A stretch of 20,864 nucleotides of DNA, from positions 1 to 20,864 of IMG/VR virus record IMGVR_UViG_3300028131_000050; one strand, given 5' to 3'. This document shows, piece by piece, positions 12,686-20,337 of this stretch (position 1 is the stretch's first letter; each line of letters starts with the position of its first letter). The notes beneath the pieces were generated by a model that searched no databases, was not told the origin of the DNA, and saw only the letters and a list, made by a program, of their open reading frames with translations. The DNA comes from a virus. A program made the position numbers and the translations under genes.

Positions 12686-14752
12686 TTATTCATCTAGCAT
12701 TTTATCAATATCATTAATCATACTATTAATAGTTTCGTTAATTTTAACATTTTTATCAACTACCTTAACCCTTTCATTTAATATTGTTTTTTCTTTAGGT
12801 TTGATAGATTGTAATAAACCATTAAAACTATTTGATTTTACGTTTTTGTGTTTATTTACTCTCTTGTTTTCAACAAGAAGATTATCCCTTTCAACTCTAA
12901 TAGACTCTCCGAACCCACCTTCATCTCCAGCAGCTTCATCTCCACCAGTATCTCCAGTATCAGTGTCTTCACCACCAGCTTCACCTTCTTCACCGAACCC
13001 ACCAGCTTCTTCTCCACCAGCTTCTCCTTCTTCACCGAATCCACCTTCGTCACCAGCATCACCGAAGTCTAGGCCACCGCCCCCTCCGAATCCACCGCCT
13101 CCTCCGAAGCCACCGCCTCCTCCAGACGGACCACCTTCATCATCACCAGATTCATCACCAGAACCAGCACCTTCTAAGGCAGCTTCCATATCACCATATA
13201 TCTTATCAACTTCATCGAATGTTCCAGTATGTTTAATAACATTAGCAGTATTTTCCAATTCAGCAGCCGCAGCTTTCTCCATTCTTTGTAATAATAAATC
13301 ATTCTTAATTTCATCATCAGACCAACCAAGAATCTCCCTACTAGCTCTTGTCATACTCATAGGTGAGAATCCGTTACCAGAATCAGATACAGCATCTTTA
13401 AAGAGAGTAACCTTAGCTTGTAATTGCTCAACCTTAAGCATTTCAGCTTGAGTTGATGGATTATTAAGTGTGAGCGTGAAGTTATCTAATTCATCCTCCA
13501 ACCCTAATAGGAATAAATGTAAGATAGCAATCTTATTTAACTCCATAATCATAGCTTGCTGGATTCTATTTATCGTTCTACTGAATCTAACATCTTGTAA
13601 CGCCAAATTCTTTCCTTCACCAACAGCATCTTCAAAACCTAAGAACGCTTTAGGAACTCTTAACGCTGTGAATAATTTTCTTTGTAAGTATTCGATATCT
13701 GCTATCTGGTCAAGATTAGAAGCACCAGGAAGTGTATCAATTGGGTTTGGTGCATCCTCACTCCTAACTGGAATAAAGAAATCTTGGTCATTAGCTAACT
13801 GATTATACTTAAGGTCAATCTGACCTGTTTGAGGGTCAACGATAGGTGTACGTTTAAATCTGTTAGCGATTTCATCTACATATGCTGGTACATCCTCATC
13901 ATCTATGTTACCCACGAATATCTTATATACTCTTCTCTCTGGCGCTCTTGTAATTCTATATATTAACATAGCATCTTCAGAAAGTATTAATTGTTTCCAA
14001 ATCCTCCTTGCTTTCTCTAATACAGAAGTACCATATGGTAATCTTCTATCATCCCCAAGAAGTCTGAAGTGAGCGATTTGCCAAGAATTAAATTCCATAT
14101 CTCTTCCTCTCCAAAAGAATTTAACCTTAGAATCAGATTCTTCTTGACCATTAACACTATTGTTATTAGTGGCTAAACCATTAAATATATCACCTTCTCT
14201 CCTTTCTATCTCAAAGTTAGGCATTTGTCTAGCACCAATTACACCAGCTCTATCGTCAATATTTAAAAAAACAAAGTTATCCCCATATTTACATGTGTTT
14301 CTTGTCCACATAGGTAGTGACGTGTGTATATCTAACCTATTAAAAAATAAATCTTCTAATATGGTTTTAACTCTATCTGAATCAGAATAAACATTTAAAA
14401 CTCTACCCTTTTCATTTATTGTTGTAGATTCTTCCATCATAATATCTAAAGTAGCAGATATTTCTGGGTAGAACTCCATAGATTCAAAATCACTATACGA
14501 ACCTATACGGGTTGTTTCATAATGAATTGATTGTCTAAATAACTCGCCATCAACCTTCCTCCACATACCACCAAGGTATTTGTTTTGTTGAGCTTGTAAT
14601 TTAGCATATTCATACTCTTGTTTATCTTGTGTTTTTAATAAAACATCATTACCAATAGAGTATCTATTAGTTTTATCTTTCGGCACATTTATACCATCTG
14701 GACTGAAAATATTATTCAATCTTTGGAATACCGTTAACTTTTGTTTAGCCAT
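12686..14752 (-). CDS. 20: Portal vertex protein, gp20-like, with Gly/acidic tail
   Basis: A 688-residue protein; T4 gp20 has 524. Residues 1-525 carry the portal core, including the MWRKVDGELFRQSIHYETTR region (63-82), YPEISATLDIMMEEST (95-110), WQIAHFRLLGDDRRLPYGTS (224-243), ILSEDAMLIYRITRAPERR (256-274) and the VPKAFLGFEDAVGEGKNLA region (366-384). It forms the dodecameric ring that is the gate for DNA and the docking site of the terminase. Residues 528-616 are low complexity, mainly Gly with Asp and Glu, including GGGGGFGGGGGFGGGGG; residues 617-688 are charged helix. The tail is absent from T4. Its DNA (about 12905-13171) is much richer in G+C than the surroundings. Plus-strand frames over it are Pro/Ser-rich shadows. 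Confidence 0.93.
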   Translation of the reverse strand: MAKQKLTVFQRLNNIFSPDGINVPKDKTNRYSIGNDVLLKTQDKQEYEYAKLQAQQNKYLGGMWRKVDGELFRQSIHYETTRIGSYSDFESMEFYPEISATLDIMMEESTTINEKGRVLNVYSDSDRVKTILEDLFFNRLDIHTSLPMWTRNTCKYGDNFVFLNIDDRAGVIGARQMPNFEIERREGDIFNGLATNNNSVNGQEESDSKVKFFWRGRDMEFNSWQIAHFRLLGDDRRLPYGTSVLEKARRIWKQLILSEDAMLIYRITRAPERRVYKIFVGNIDDEDVPAYVDEIANRFKRTPIVDPQTGQIDLKYNQLANDQDFFIPVRSEDAPNPIDTLPGASNLDQIADIEYLQRKLFTALRVPKAFLGFEDAVGEGKNLALQDVRFSRTINRIQQAMIMELNKIAILHLFLLGLEDELDNFTLTLNNPSTQAEMLKVEQLQAKVTLFKDAVSDSGNGFSPMSMTRASREILGWSDDEIKNDLLLQRMEKAAAAELENTANVIKHTGTFDEVDKIYGDMEAALEGAGSGDESGDDEGGPSGGGGGFGGGGGFGGGGGLDFGDAGDEGGFGEEGEAGGEEAGGFGEEGEAGGEDTDTGDTGGDEAAGDEGGFGESIRVERDNLLVENKRVNKHKNVKSNSFNGLLQSIKPKEKTILNERVKVVDKNVKINETINSMINDIDKMLDE

Positions 14753-14800
14753 AACTCTTATTTTATTTAATTATACTAAAAATTTTTAAAAATTAAATGT

Positions 14801-15049
14801 TTATTCTACATAACCACACTGTACATAAGCTTCTCTATGTGTCTCACCGTTAATAACCACAATAACATAGCTGTATGTTGATATAAAATCATTACCTTGA
14901 GACCCATTTGGGGTTACACAAAAATATTTTTTACCGATAACTTTTTTATTAGTATTTTTTTTAACAGATGTGTCTGGTGACCACTTATATAGTTTCGAAG
15001 GTCTTTCACCTCTTTTACTTCCAATAAATACTTTTGGTCCTAATCCCAT
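14801..15049 (-). CDS. 82-residue basic hypothetical protein
   Basis: A small protein between terminase and portal genes, 14 bases after the terminase stop. The N-terminal part is basic (FIGSKRGERPSKLYKWSP; KKNTNKKVIGKKYF) and the rest is beta-like (SYVIVVINGETHREAYVQCG). It has two Cys residues, at positions 44 and 79. No family is recognised. It resembles a small beta-barrel or SH3-like fold by strand pattern only. It must be on the same transcript as terminase and portal because no promoter or terminator is visible on either side. Confidence 0.7.
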   Translation of the reverse strand: MGLGPKVFIGSKRGERPSKLYKWSPDTSVKKNTNKKVIGKKYFCVTPNGSQGNDFISTYSYVIVVINGETHREAYVQCGYVE

Positions 15050-15063
15050 AATTCTTAGTTTTT

Positions 15064-16860
15064 TTACTTAGTACCACTAAACAACCATAAATAATCACCA
15101 TTAGGGTCTTGCATGTTCTTAGACACCTTTGAGTCAAATCTAGGTTTAGGTAGTGATTTTTTATTTCTTTGGTTTGATGGTACAAACCCAGTGTTATAAT
15201 TATCGTTATTATTTGATGAATTACCAACCTTCCAACTAGCAAGCATAGCCTTGGATTGTTTTTCCATCTTCTCTAATTTCTTAAATGAATGTTCCAATAC
15301 CCAAAGAGGCATCGCAAAAGCCATTAATAAATCATCATGGTAGCCATCCATATGGTCAGCTTTACCATTCTTATATACAAATGTCTTCATTTCTGAAGTT
15401 GTTCTTCTAGACCTAATATTAATACTATTACTTCTAACCATATACTCAAGATGGTCAATCATCGGTGTTCTAACACCATTAATATTAAACCCAGGCGTTT
15501 GATTACCCTTTGTATGTAAATCTAATTGCGCTTTTTTACTATTAAGTATTTTACCTCTAGGTTCATCATAATGTAAATGCCTATAGTTCAATTCAAGTAA
15601 CTTTAACACAGTTGATACACCCATACCACCAGTAATATCTACTACAGTATAAGCCTTATATAAATTACCATACTCATATACAACTTCAGCTAATTTATCT
15701 GGTCTAATTTTACCTTGATATTCCATAACTTGAGTCATAGTGGTAAAATCTATAATTACTATGGTTGATAAGTCTTCACCGTCACCTCTAGCAACATCAA
15801 CACCCATTATATATTTATGTCCTTCTTCAGGTTTCTCCCAAATCCAAAACTCCTGTTCTCTACCATCAACCCAAAGCGGGTCTTTAACGTTATTCTCTTC
15901 ATGAAATACAATATCTTCATCATTAATAACGTTACCACCAGAACCCAAGAATGATACATCTAATTCTTGCGCTATTTTCCTAGAGTTATTATTAAGAGTT
16001 TGACACATACCTTCATACCAAGACGATGTTGGTTTATAACCATCCTTTAATTTACCTTCATACTTATCAACAATAAATTCAAACTCCTCAATCTCTTCCA
16101 CTATCTCACCTTGTTCATTTTTCTTAATCCACCTTAAGTCCTTATTATATCTAGGGTCTTCATACCATCTCATCTCAATGATATTATATGCATTCTTACC
16201 AATCTTAGATTGTTCATAAGTTTTATAATAAAGTGGGTCCATACCATTTGGTGTAGAAATAAGCATTACTTTACCCCCAGTAGCACATGATGACATAGCG
16301 GCTGCGTATACAGCATCACCATTATCGATAAACGCAGCCTCATCAAAAACTAGATAAGTTGGGGTATATCCCCTAAGTGCATCTTCAGAAGTTGCTACCG
16401 CAATAATCTGAGTACCATTTGGTAATTCAAGTTCAATTTTAGAGTCTGTAACAAATATAGACCTTTTTTCATTTTCAGGTGAACCATAATAATCTGGTCC
16501 CCAAGCCCATCTAGGTACTTGACCTAAATAATCCTTAATCCCTCTAACAAACTTTTGAGCTAGTTTTAATTTGTTGGCAATTACTAGAATTGTCTCTGGA
16601 CTATCTGGGTCACAAAACGCAGCCTTTATAGCCATATAAGCTTGAGTTGTTGTAGATATACCAGCTTGTCTTGGTTTTGTCACTAGATTAAACCTATGCT
16701 TCTCATAAGAGTTAACAATTTCTTTTTGTCTAGGGAATAACCTAAAAGGTACAAAACCACCTTGAGTCAAATCCTTAGTTTCTAGATATGTCTCTATAGC
16801 GTGAACTGGGTTTTGTATACATTTAACGTATTCAGTAAGTATTTCCTTATTAGTAAGCAT
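15064..16860 (-). CDS. 17: Large terminase subunit, gp17-like
   Basis: A 598-residue protein, close to T4 gp17 (610). The ATPase domain has a Q-motif-like PFRLFPRQKEIV (38-49), a non-classical Walker A KPRQAGIST (62-70), Walker B TYLVFDEAAFID with Asp173 and catalytic Glu174, and a coupling motif LISTPNG (200-206). The RNase H-like nuclease domain has YIMGVDVARGDGED with Asp355, VVDITGGMG with Asp408 and GYHDDLLMAFAM with Asp509/510, the three acidic positions that bind metal. It pumps DNA into the prohead through the portal and cuts the concatemer. A separate small subunit (gp16) is not evident in the window. A late-type motif 22 bases upstream and a terminator before it make this the first gene of its transcript. 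Confidence 0.96.
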   Translation of the reverse strand: MLTNKEILTEYVKCIQNPVHAIETYLETKDLTQGGFVPFRLFPRQKEIVNSYEKHRFNLVTKPRQAGISTTTQAYMAIKAAFCDPDSPETILVIANKLKLAQKFVRGIKDYLGQVPRWAWGPDYYGSPENEKRSIFVTDSKIELELPNGTQIIAVATSEDALRGYTPTYLVFDEAAFIDNGDAVYAAAMSSCATGGKVMLISTPNGMDPLYYKTYEQSKIGKNAYNIIEMRWYEDPRYNKDLRWIKKNEQGEIVEEIEEFEFIVDKYEGKLKDGYKPTSSWYEGMCQTLNNNSRKIAQELDVSFLGSGGNVINDEDIVFHEENNVKDPLWVDGREQEFWIWEKPEEGHKYIMGVDVARGDGEDLSTIVIIDFTTMTQVMEYQGKIRPDKLAEVVYEYGNLYKAYTVVDITGGMGVSTVLKLLELNYRHLHYDEPRGKILNSKKAQLDLHTKGNQTPGFNINGVRTPMIDHLEYMVRSNSINIRSRRTTSEMKTFVYKNGKADHMDGYHDDLLMAFAMPLWVLEHSFKKLEKMEKQSKAMLASWKVGNSSNNNDNYNTGFVPSNQRNKKSLPKPRFDSKVSKNMQDPNGDYLWLFSGTK

Positions 16861-16882
16861 ATTTATCGGTTTATTCTATTAT

Positions 16883-16890
16883 ATAAATAT
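16883..16890 (-). promoter_or_regulatory. Candidate late promoter core, ATATTTAT (complement)
   Basis: Context on the minus strand CATATTTATATAATAGA. The core ends 22 bases before the terminase ATG at 16860, and a terminator at 16909-16932 precedes it. Confidence 0.58.
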
Positions 16891-16908
16891 GCCAATAGAT
16901 ATAAAAAT

Positions 16909-16932
16909 AAAAAAAGCCGCATATGCGACTCA
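16909..16932 (-). terminator. Rho-independent terminator before terminase
   Basis: On the minus strand AGTCGC, loop ATAT, GCGGCT with one G-U wobble, followed by a T7 run. It follows the stop of the gene at 16959 by 26 bases and closes the upstream transcript. Confidence 0.75.
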
Positions 16933-16958
16933 ATTTATTGGTTTAGTTATTTTATTTA

Positions 16959-18140
16959 TTAAAATAAATCATCGATTTCAAAAAGGCTATCACCCATAGC
17001 CTCATTGTAATCATCTTCTTGCATCTCTCTCTTAATTTCATTAATCATTTCAGAGATTATTGTTTTACCTCTTTTAGTTTTACCTAAAACCTCTTTCATT
17101 ACAGAATTAAATTCTTTTGGTGGTAATGCAGCCACATCAGCATATACATGATGTTTTAAATTGAAATCATCAGCTGGAATCGCATCACAAAATCTTCTCC
17201 ACATCGGAGTACCGAATCTCATATCATCTGGTTCAGCTTTTACAAAATCAGCCTTACCAACAACATATTCAGCAATATTTTCTTGAGTTGGTAACCCATG
17301 TGCCGATAGTACCTCCATAACACCCTTATATAATTCATGAACCAATACTGGGAAAACCATTGCTTCAGCCTTAATAACTGGTTTAGATGCACCCTCTTCA
17401 TTTTGTTGGTAATCACAATCACATTTACCAGCGTTTACACCTAAATCCATATCTGGAATTATAAAATACATATAATCAGCAGCCGACATCATTTTCTTAT
17501 AATTTCCTGGTAGTCTAGGGTTCATATCAGTTAATTGTTCATGAACCATATGGAACATGTGATTAACACTCTTAGCGGCACCCTGTGTCATTGCGTTAAG
17601 AACTCTTCTCTTCTTAACATATTCATTAGCAACAACCTTTTCATCATTATCATTAAATTCTTCATCTAAACTTTCTTTAGGGGTGTCAATAGTACCTTCC
17701 CTATTAATACCAGAAGTGACTAATTTAGCATCAAACTCAACAGTACCCTCTGGAATGTCAAATTCCTCCATAATCATTTCAACAGCTAATTTCTCAAGTT
17801 TTTCTTTGTATTCTTCCTCCATAGCCATTGCACCCATAACTAAAGGCATTTGTTCTTTCATAATAACAGACTCATCAACCGTATCCATATCAAAAGCTTC
17901 TCTACACCTCATTACAACTTCTTTAAATCTTTCACGAATCAATTTCATCTCTGTAGTAATAACATCACCTTCTGGCATTACACCACATTCAGCTAAAGAA
18001 TGTCTACCTTCTCTTACTCTATTCTCAAGTTCTGGATGCATTCTTTCGGTAATACCTTCCTCATAAAGAAGGTTTTCATTGATAACTCCTTTTCTGTTTT
18101 CTTCTAAAGCTTTTTTAGCTAAGTCTCTATATTTACTCAT
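16959..18140 (-). CDS. 393-residue acidic conserved-looking virion-region protein, unknown
   Basis: A helical, Glu/Met-rich protein upstream of the terminase. The N-terminal leader MSKYRDLAKKALEENRKGV is basic and amphipathic with a hydrophobic-x-Glu site (ALEE). Residues 100-190 are acidic helix. The C-terminal half looks better folded and includes NHMFHMVHEQL, a CDCDY motif, the helix MVFPVLVHELYKGVMEVLSAHGLP and FGTPMWRRFCDAIP. HELYKG lacks the second His of a zinc protease HExxH site, so no protease is proposed. I do not know a family. It lies in the place of T4 gene 16 but is far too long for a small terminase. Its start overlaps the previous stop by eight bases; a terminator follows it. 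Confidence 0.7.
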   Translation of the reverse strand: MSKYRDLAKKALEENRKGVINENLLYEEGITERMHPELENRVREGRHSLAECGVMPEGDVITTEMKLIRERFKEVVMRCREAFDMDTVDESVIMKEQMPLVMGAMAMEEEYKEKLEKLAVEMIMEEFDIPEGTVEFDAKLVTSGINREGTIDTPKESLDEEFNDNDEKVVANEYVKKRRVLNAMTQGAAKSVNHMFHMVHEQLTDMNPRLPGNYKKMMSAADYMYFIIPDMDLGVNAGKCDCDYQQNEEGASKPVIKAEAMVFPVLVHELYKGVMEVLSAHGLPTQENIAEYVVGKADFVKAEPDDMRFGTPMWRRFCDAIPADDFNLKHHVYADVAALPPKEFNSVMKEVLGKTKRGKTIISEMINEIKREMQEDDYNEAMGDSLFEIDDLF

Positions 18141-18786
18141 TTCTTAAATTTTTAATACTGATTGTTTTTATAACTTTTCTTTTTTTTGTTGTATTTCTTT
18201 TAACACTTTCAATTAATTCATCTTTAGTCATCTTAGGTCTAACAGATTCAAATGGTAAATCATTCATTGGTTCCTCATCATTCACACCCTCAATTTCTTT
18301 ACTATAACCTTCTAAGTCTTTAAGTAATTCTTGGAATTTTTCGTAGTCGTCAGCTTTAGCTTCAATATCACCACCTGGACCAATATCCCCAAAGTCTTCA
18401 CCAGTACCTGGACCAATATCTTCAGTTTTAACGTATTCATCTTCATCCTTTTTTTGGTGTGACTTCTTAATTGCACCAGCACCTAAAGATGCTTGACAAA
18501 TAGCATAAGGGTTATCAACATTACCTTTTTCTTTTACATCAGCAACGCATCTATCGAATTTTGCTGTGTGAACCTTTTCTGGACCAACTTCATTCATATA
18601 ATCATCGTCATTACTATCAATATAACTCTTTGTAACCACTTTTGTTGCAATTTCTTTAGACTCATCATCAGGTATACCCATATTACGTAACTCATCACTG
18701 GTTTGGTATACCATACCCTTAATAGCGCTTAACTCATCTTCAGTTTTTTTTAAATTTTCACCAATATTTTTTTTCTTAATTCTCAT
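18133..18786 (-). CDS. 217-residue acidic hypothetical protein with conserved Cys motif
   Basis: ATG at 18786 is preferred to the GTG one codon earlier (18789). The N-terminus is basic and helical. The centre carries HTAKFDRCVADVKEKG followed by NPYAICQASLG (about residues 73-103 together), a short motif I have met in other phage structural or protease-associated proteins as FxxCVxxVxxK…NPYAxC. A Gly/Asp/Pro-rich acidic linker (EDIGPGTGEDFGDIGPGGD) and a basic C-terminal tail (KRNTTKKRKVIKTISIKNL) follow. Function unknown. It overlaps its upstream neighbour by 11 bases and its downstream neighbour by eight, so the four genes from 20328 to 16959 form one tight unit. Confidence 0.68.
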   Translation of the reverse strand: MRIKKKNIGENLKKTEDELSAIKGMVYQTSDELRNMGIPDDESKEIATKVVTKSYIDSNDDDYMNEVGPEKVHTAKFDRCVADVKEKGNVDNPYAICQASLGAGAIKKSHQKKDEDEYVKTEDIGPGTGEDFGDIGPGGDIEAKADDYEKFQELLKDLEGYSKEIEGVNDEEPMNDLPFESVRPKMTKDELIESVKRNTTKKRKVIKTISIKNLRNE

Positions 18787-19198
18787 CACTTACATTTTTA
18801 GCTGTAACGTTATATTCTAGAACTAAATCATGTTCATATAATTTATCTTCAACATCCTTGATGGGTTCACCGAAGTGTACTGCGACCCTATTTTCTGGAT
18901 ATTCATCATAATCATCCATATCCTCCCAAGCTAACGCAATAACACCATCAACAGCATCCCAAACTGCAAACTCAGAACTATCTTGAATTAATTTAAACTT
19001 TAATTCATTAGACACAAGCCTACCAACTCTTTTAACAAACCCACCGTTAGGTGGTGCTGGTCTACCAGAAGCTGGATAAGCATCCCAATCATCACCATCT
19101 ACATTTTCAGTTGTATCTGAAAACAAGAATTCGTAAAGATGCTTACCAGTCCAATCCTCACCAATTTTATTAACGTATATTAAATATAAATCTTTCAT
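18776..19198 (-). CDS. 140-residue acidic hypothetical protein
   Basis: A soluble acidic protein beginning MKDLYLIYVNKIGEDWTGKH with a following FLFSDTTENVDGDDWD and PASGRPAPPNGG loop, then strands around LKFKLIQDSSEFAVWDAVDG and a helix with IALAWEDMDDYDEYPENR. No Cys or membrane segment. The string of conserved-looking aromatic and Gly/Pro residues suggests a real, well-folded domain of about 110 residues; I have the impression of similar phage proteins but no name. Its ATG shares one base with the TAA of the cupin gene upstream (TAATG), a coupled start. Confidence 0.7.
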   Translation of the reverse strand: MKDLYLIYVNKIGEDWTGKHLYEFLFSDTTENVDGDDWDAYPASGRPAPPNGGFVKRVGRLVSNELKFKLIQDSSEFAVWDAVDGVIALAWEDMDDYDEYPENRVAVHFGEPIKDVEDKLYEHDLVLEYNVTAKNVSDEN

Positions 19199-20322
19199 TA
19201 TTCAATATCATTATCTTCTTCCATCTTAGGGTTAGGTTTAACCGATGGTTTAGTTTCCCATATTCTTCTCCTTCTTGGTGATGGAGACTTTTCTCTCTCT
19301 GGAACAACAGTTGGTTTCTCTCTTACTGGAGCTGGTTGTGTTGTTTCATGTAAATTGTGTAATATAATATCTCTCATATCAAAGTTTTCTCCAAATATAG
19401 GACTTTTTTCTGAATTATCCAAATTTTCGTTCTTCTTTGACTTCTTACCCCACTTCTTACCTTTACCCTTAGTATCACAAGCTGATGGTGTTGGTCTACA
19501 AGCTGGGTATTTAGCTCTCTTCTCACCATCCTCTCTACCACAAGGTTTACATTTTTTTCTACCAGTCTTAGAATCTTTTCTACAAGTATTACAATCAACC
19601 CATCCAGATGACTTTCCTTCACCACCTTGACGCTCAAACCAACCATGCAATCCTTTATCCTTCTCTTTAGAATAATTAGTTTTTTCATGTAAGTCAACAC
19701 CCTCAAGTGTTTCTAACATCTCTTCGGTTAATTCTCCTTCTTTAACGCCTTTCCATATTTTACCTTTTCTGCATCTAACAACAGCGCCAGAAGCGTAAGC
19801 TGAAGGCCAAGTATCGTACTTTCTTTTAGCTATTCTAGTACATCTGTCATCTTTTTCTTCTAATTTAGCTATTTCAACAACTAAATCATTTGACCCCTTA
19901 ATAATTCTATGAAATGAATTCTTTGGTATAAAGATTTCTTCGTTTACATTTAATTTATTAGGCAACTCATTATCAAATTGGATTAGCCAATCAGTTTCAT
20001 TAATTGCTAATACAATTCTATCTTCTTTATCTCTATGCCACTCTAGTTCAGATTCATTAACATTCTCAGAGAAAGTCCTTCTAATAATACCATTCTCATC
20101 AATCTCTTCACCATATGGTTTATCGTCTTGAGCATTACTTAATAAAAAGTTAGTGACTTCTTCTATATCATCTTTAGCAGTTGTAACATGTTCAGCAGCC
20201 CAATCATGACCATTAGTTATTATAGCATCAACTTTATCTTTATCTAATGACATTAATTTATCAATATCTCTAGACAATTGCTCCAAATTCTCAAAAAACA
20301 TATAATTTTTTAATCTATCCAT
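19198..20322 (-). CDS. Multi-domain protein: cupin-like, KYDTWPSAYASG domain, Cys-rich domain, basic tail
   Basis: Start at ATG 20322 (374 residues); a TTG two codons earlier is a weaker choice. Residues 1-90 are helical and acidic. Residues 91-154 look like a minimal cupin: ELEWHRDKEDRIVLAI with His96, then IQFDNELPNKL and IFIPKNSFHRIIKG with His138. Residues 157-193 hold DRCTRIAKRKYDTWPSAYAS and GAVVRCRKGKIW, a block I have met in other phage proteins. Residues 224-288 are Cys-rich and Gly-rich (GLHGWFERQGG, Cys 244, 247, 258, 261, 275, 282; CxxC…CxxC and YPACRPTPSAC), resembling DUF5872-type domains and probably binding zinc. A Pro/Arg-rich tail contains SPRRRRIW. Function unknown; nucleic-acid or virion binding is plausible. 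Confidence 0.75.
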   Translation of the reverse strand: MDRLKNYMFFENLEQLSRDIDKLMSLDKDKVDAIITNGHDWAAEHVTTAKDDIEEVTNFLLSNAQDDKPYGEEIDENGIIRRTFSENVNESELEWHRDKEDRIVLAINETDWLIQFDNELPNKLNVNEEIFIPKNSFHRIIKGSNDLVVEIAKLEEKDDRCTRIAKRKYDTWPSAYASGAVVRCRKGKIWKGVKEGELTEEMLETLEGVDLHEKTNYSKEKDKGLHGWFERQGGEGKSSGWVDCNTCRKDSKTGRKKCKPCGREDGEKRAKYPACRPTPSACDTKGKGKKWGKKSKKNENLDNSEKSPIFGENFDMRDIILHNLHETTQPAPVREKPTVVPEREKSPSPRRRRIWETKPSVKPNPKMEEDNDIE

Positions 20323-20337
20323 AATCAATCTATATTT

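Noticed and set aside
12801-13451. Plus-strand 216-codon Pro/Ser-rich frame
   Set aside because: It is the antisense shadow of the Gly/acidic low-complexity tail of the portal gene; composition mirrors the repeat and no start signals are seen.
16959-18140. HELYKG segment as a zinc protease site
   Set aside because: The second His of HExxH is missing and no other metal ligand is in place.
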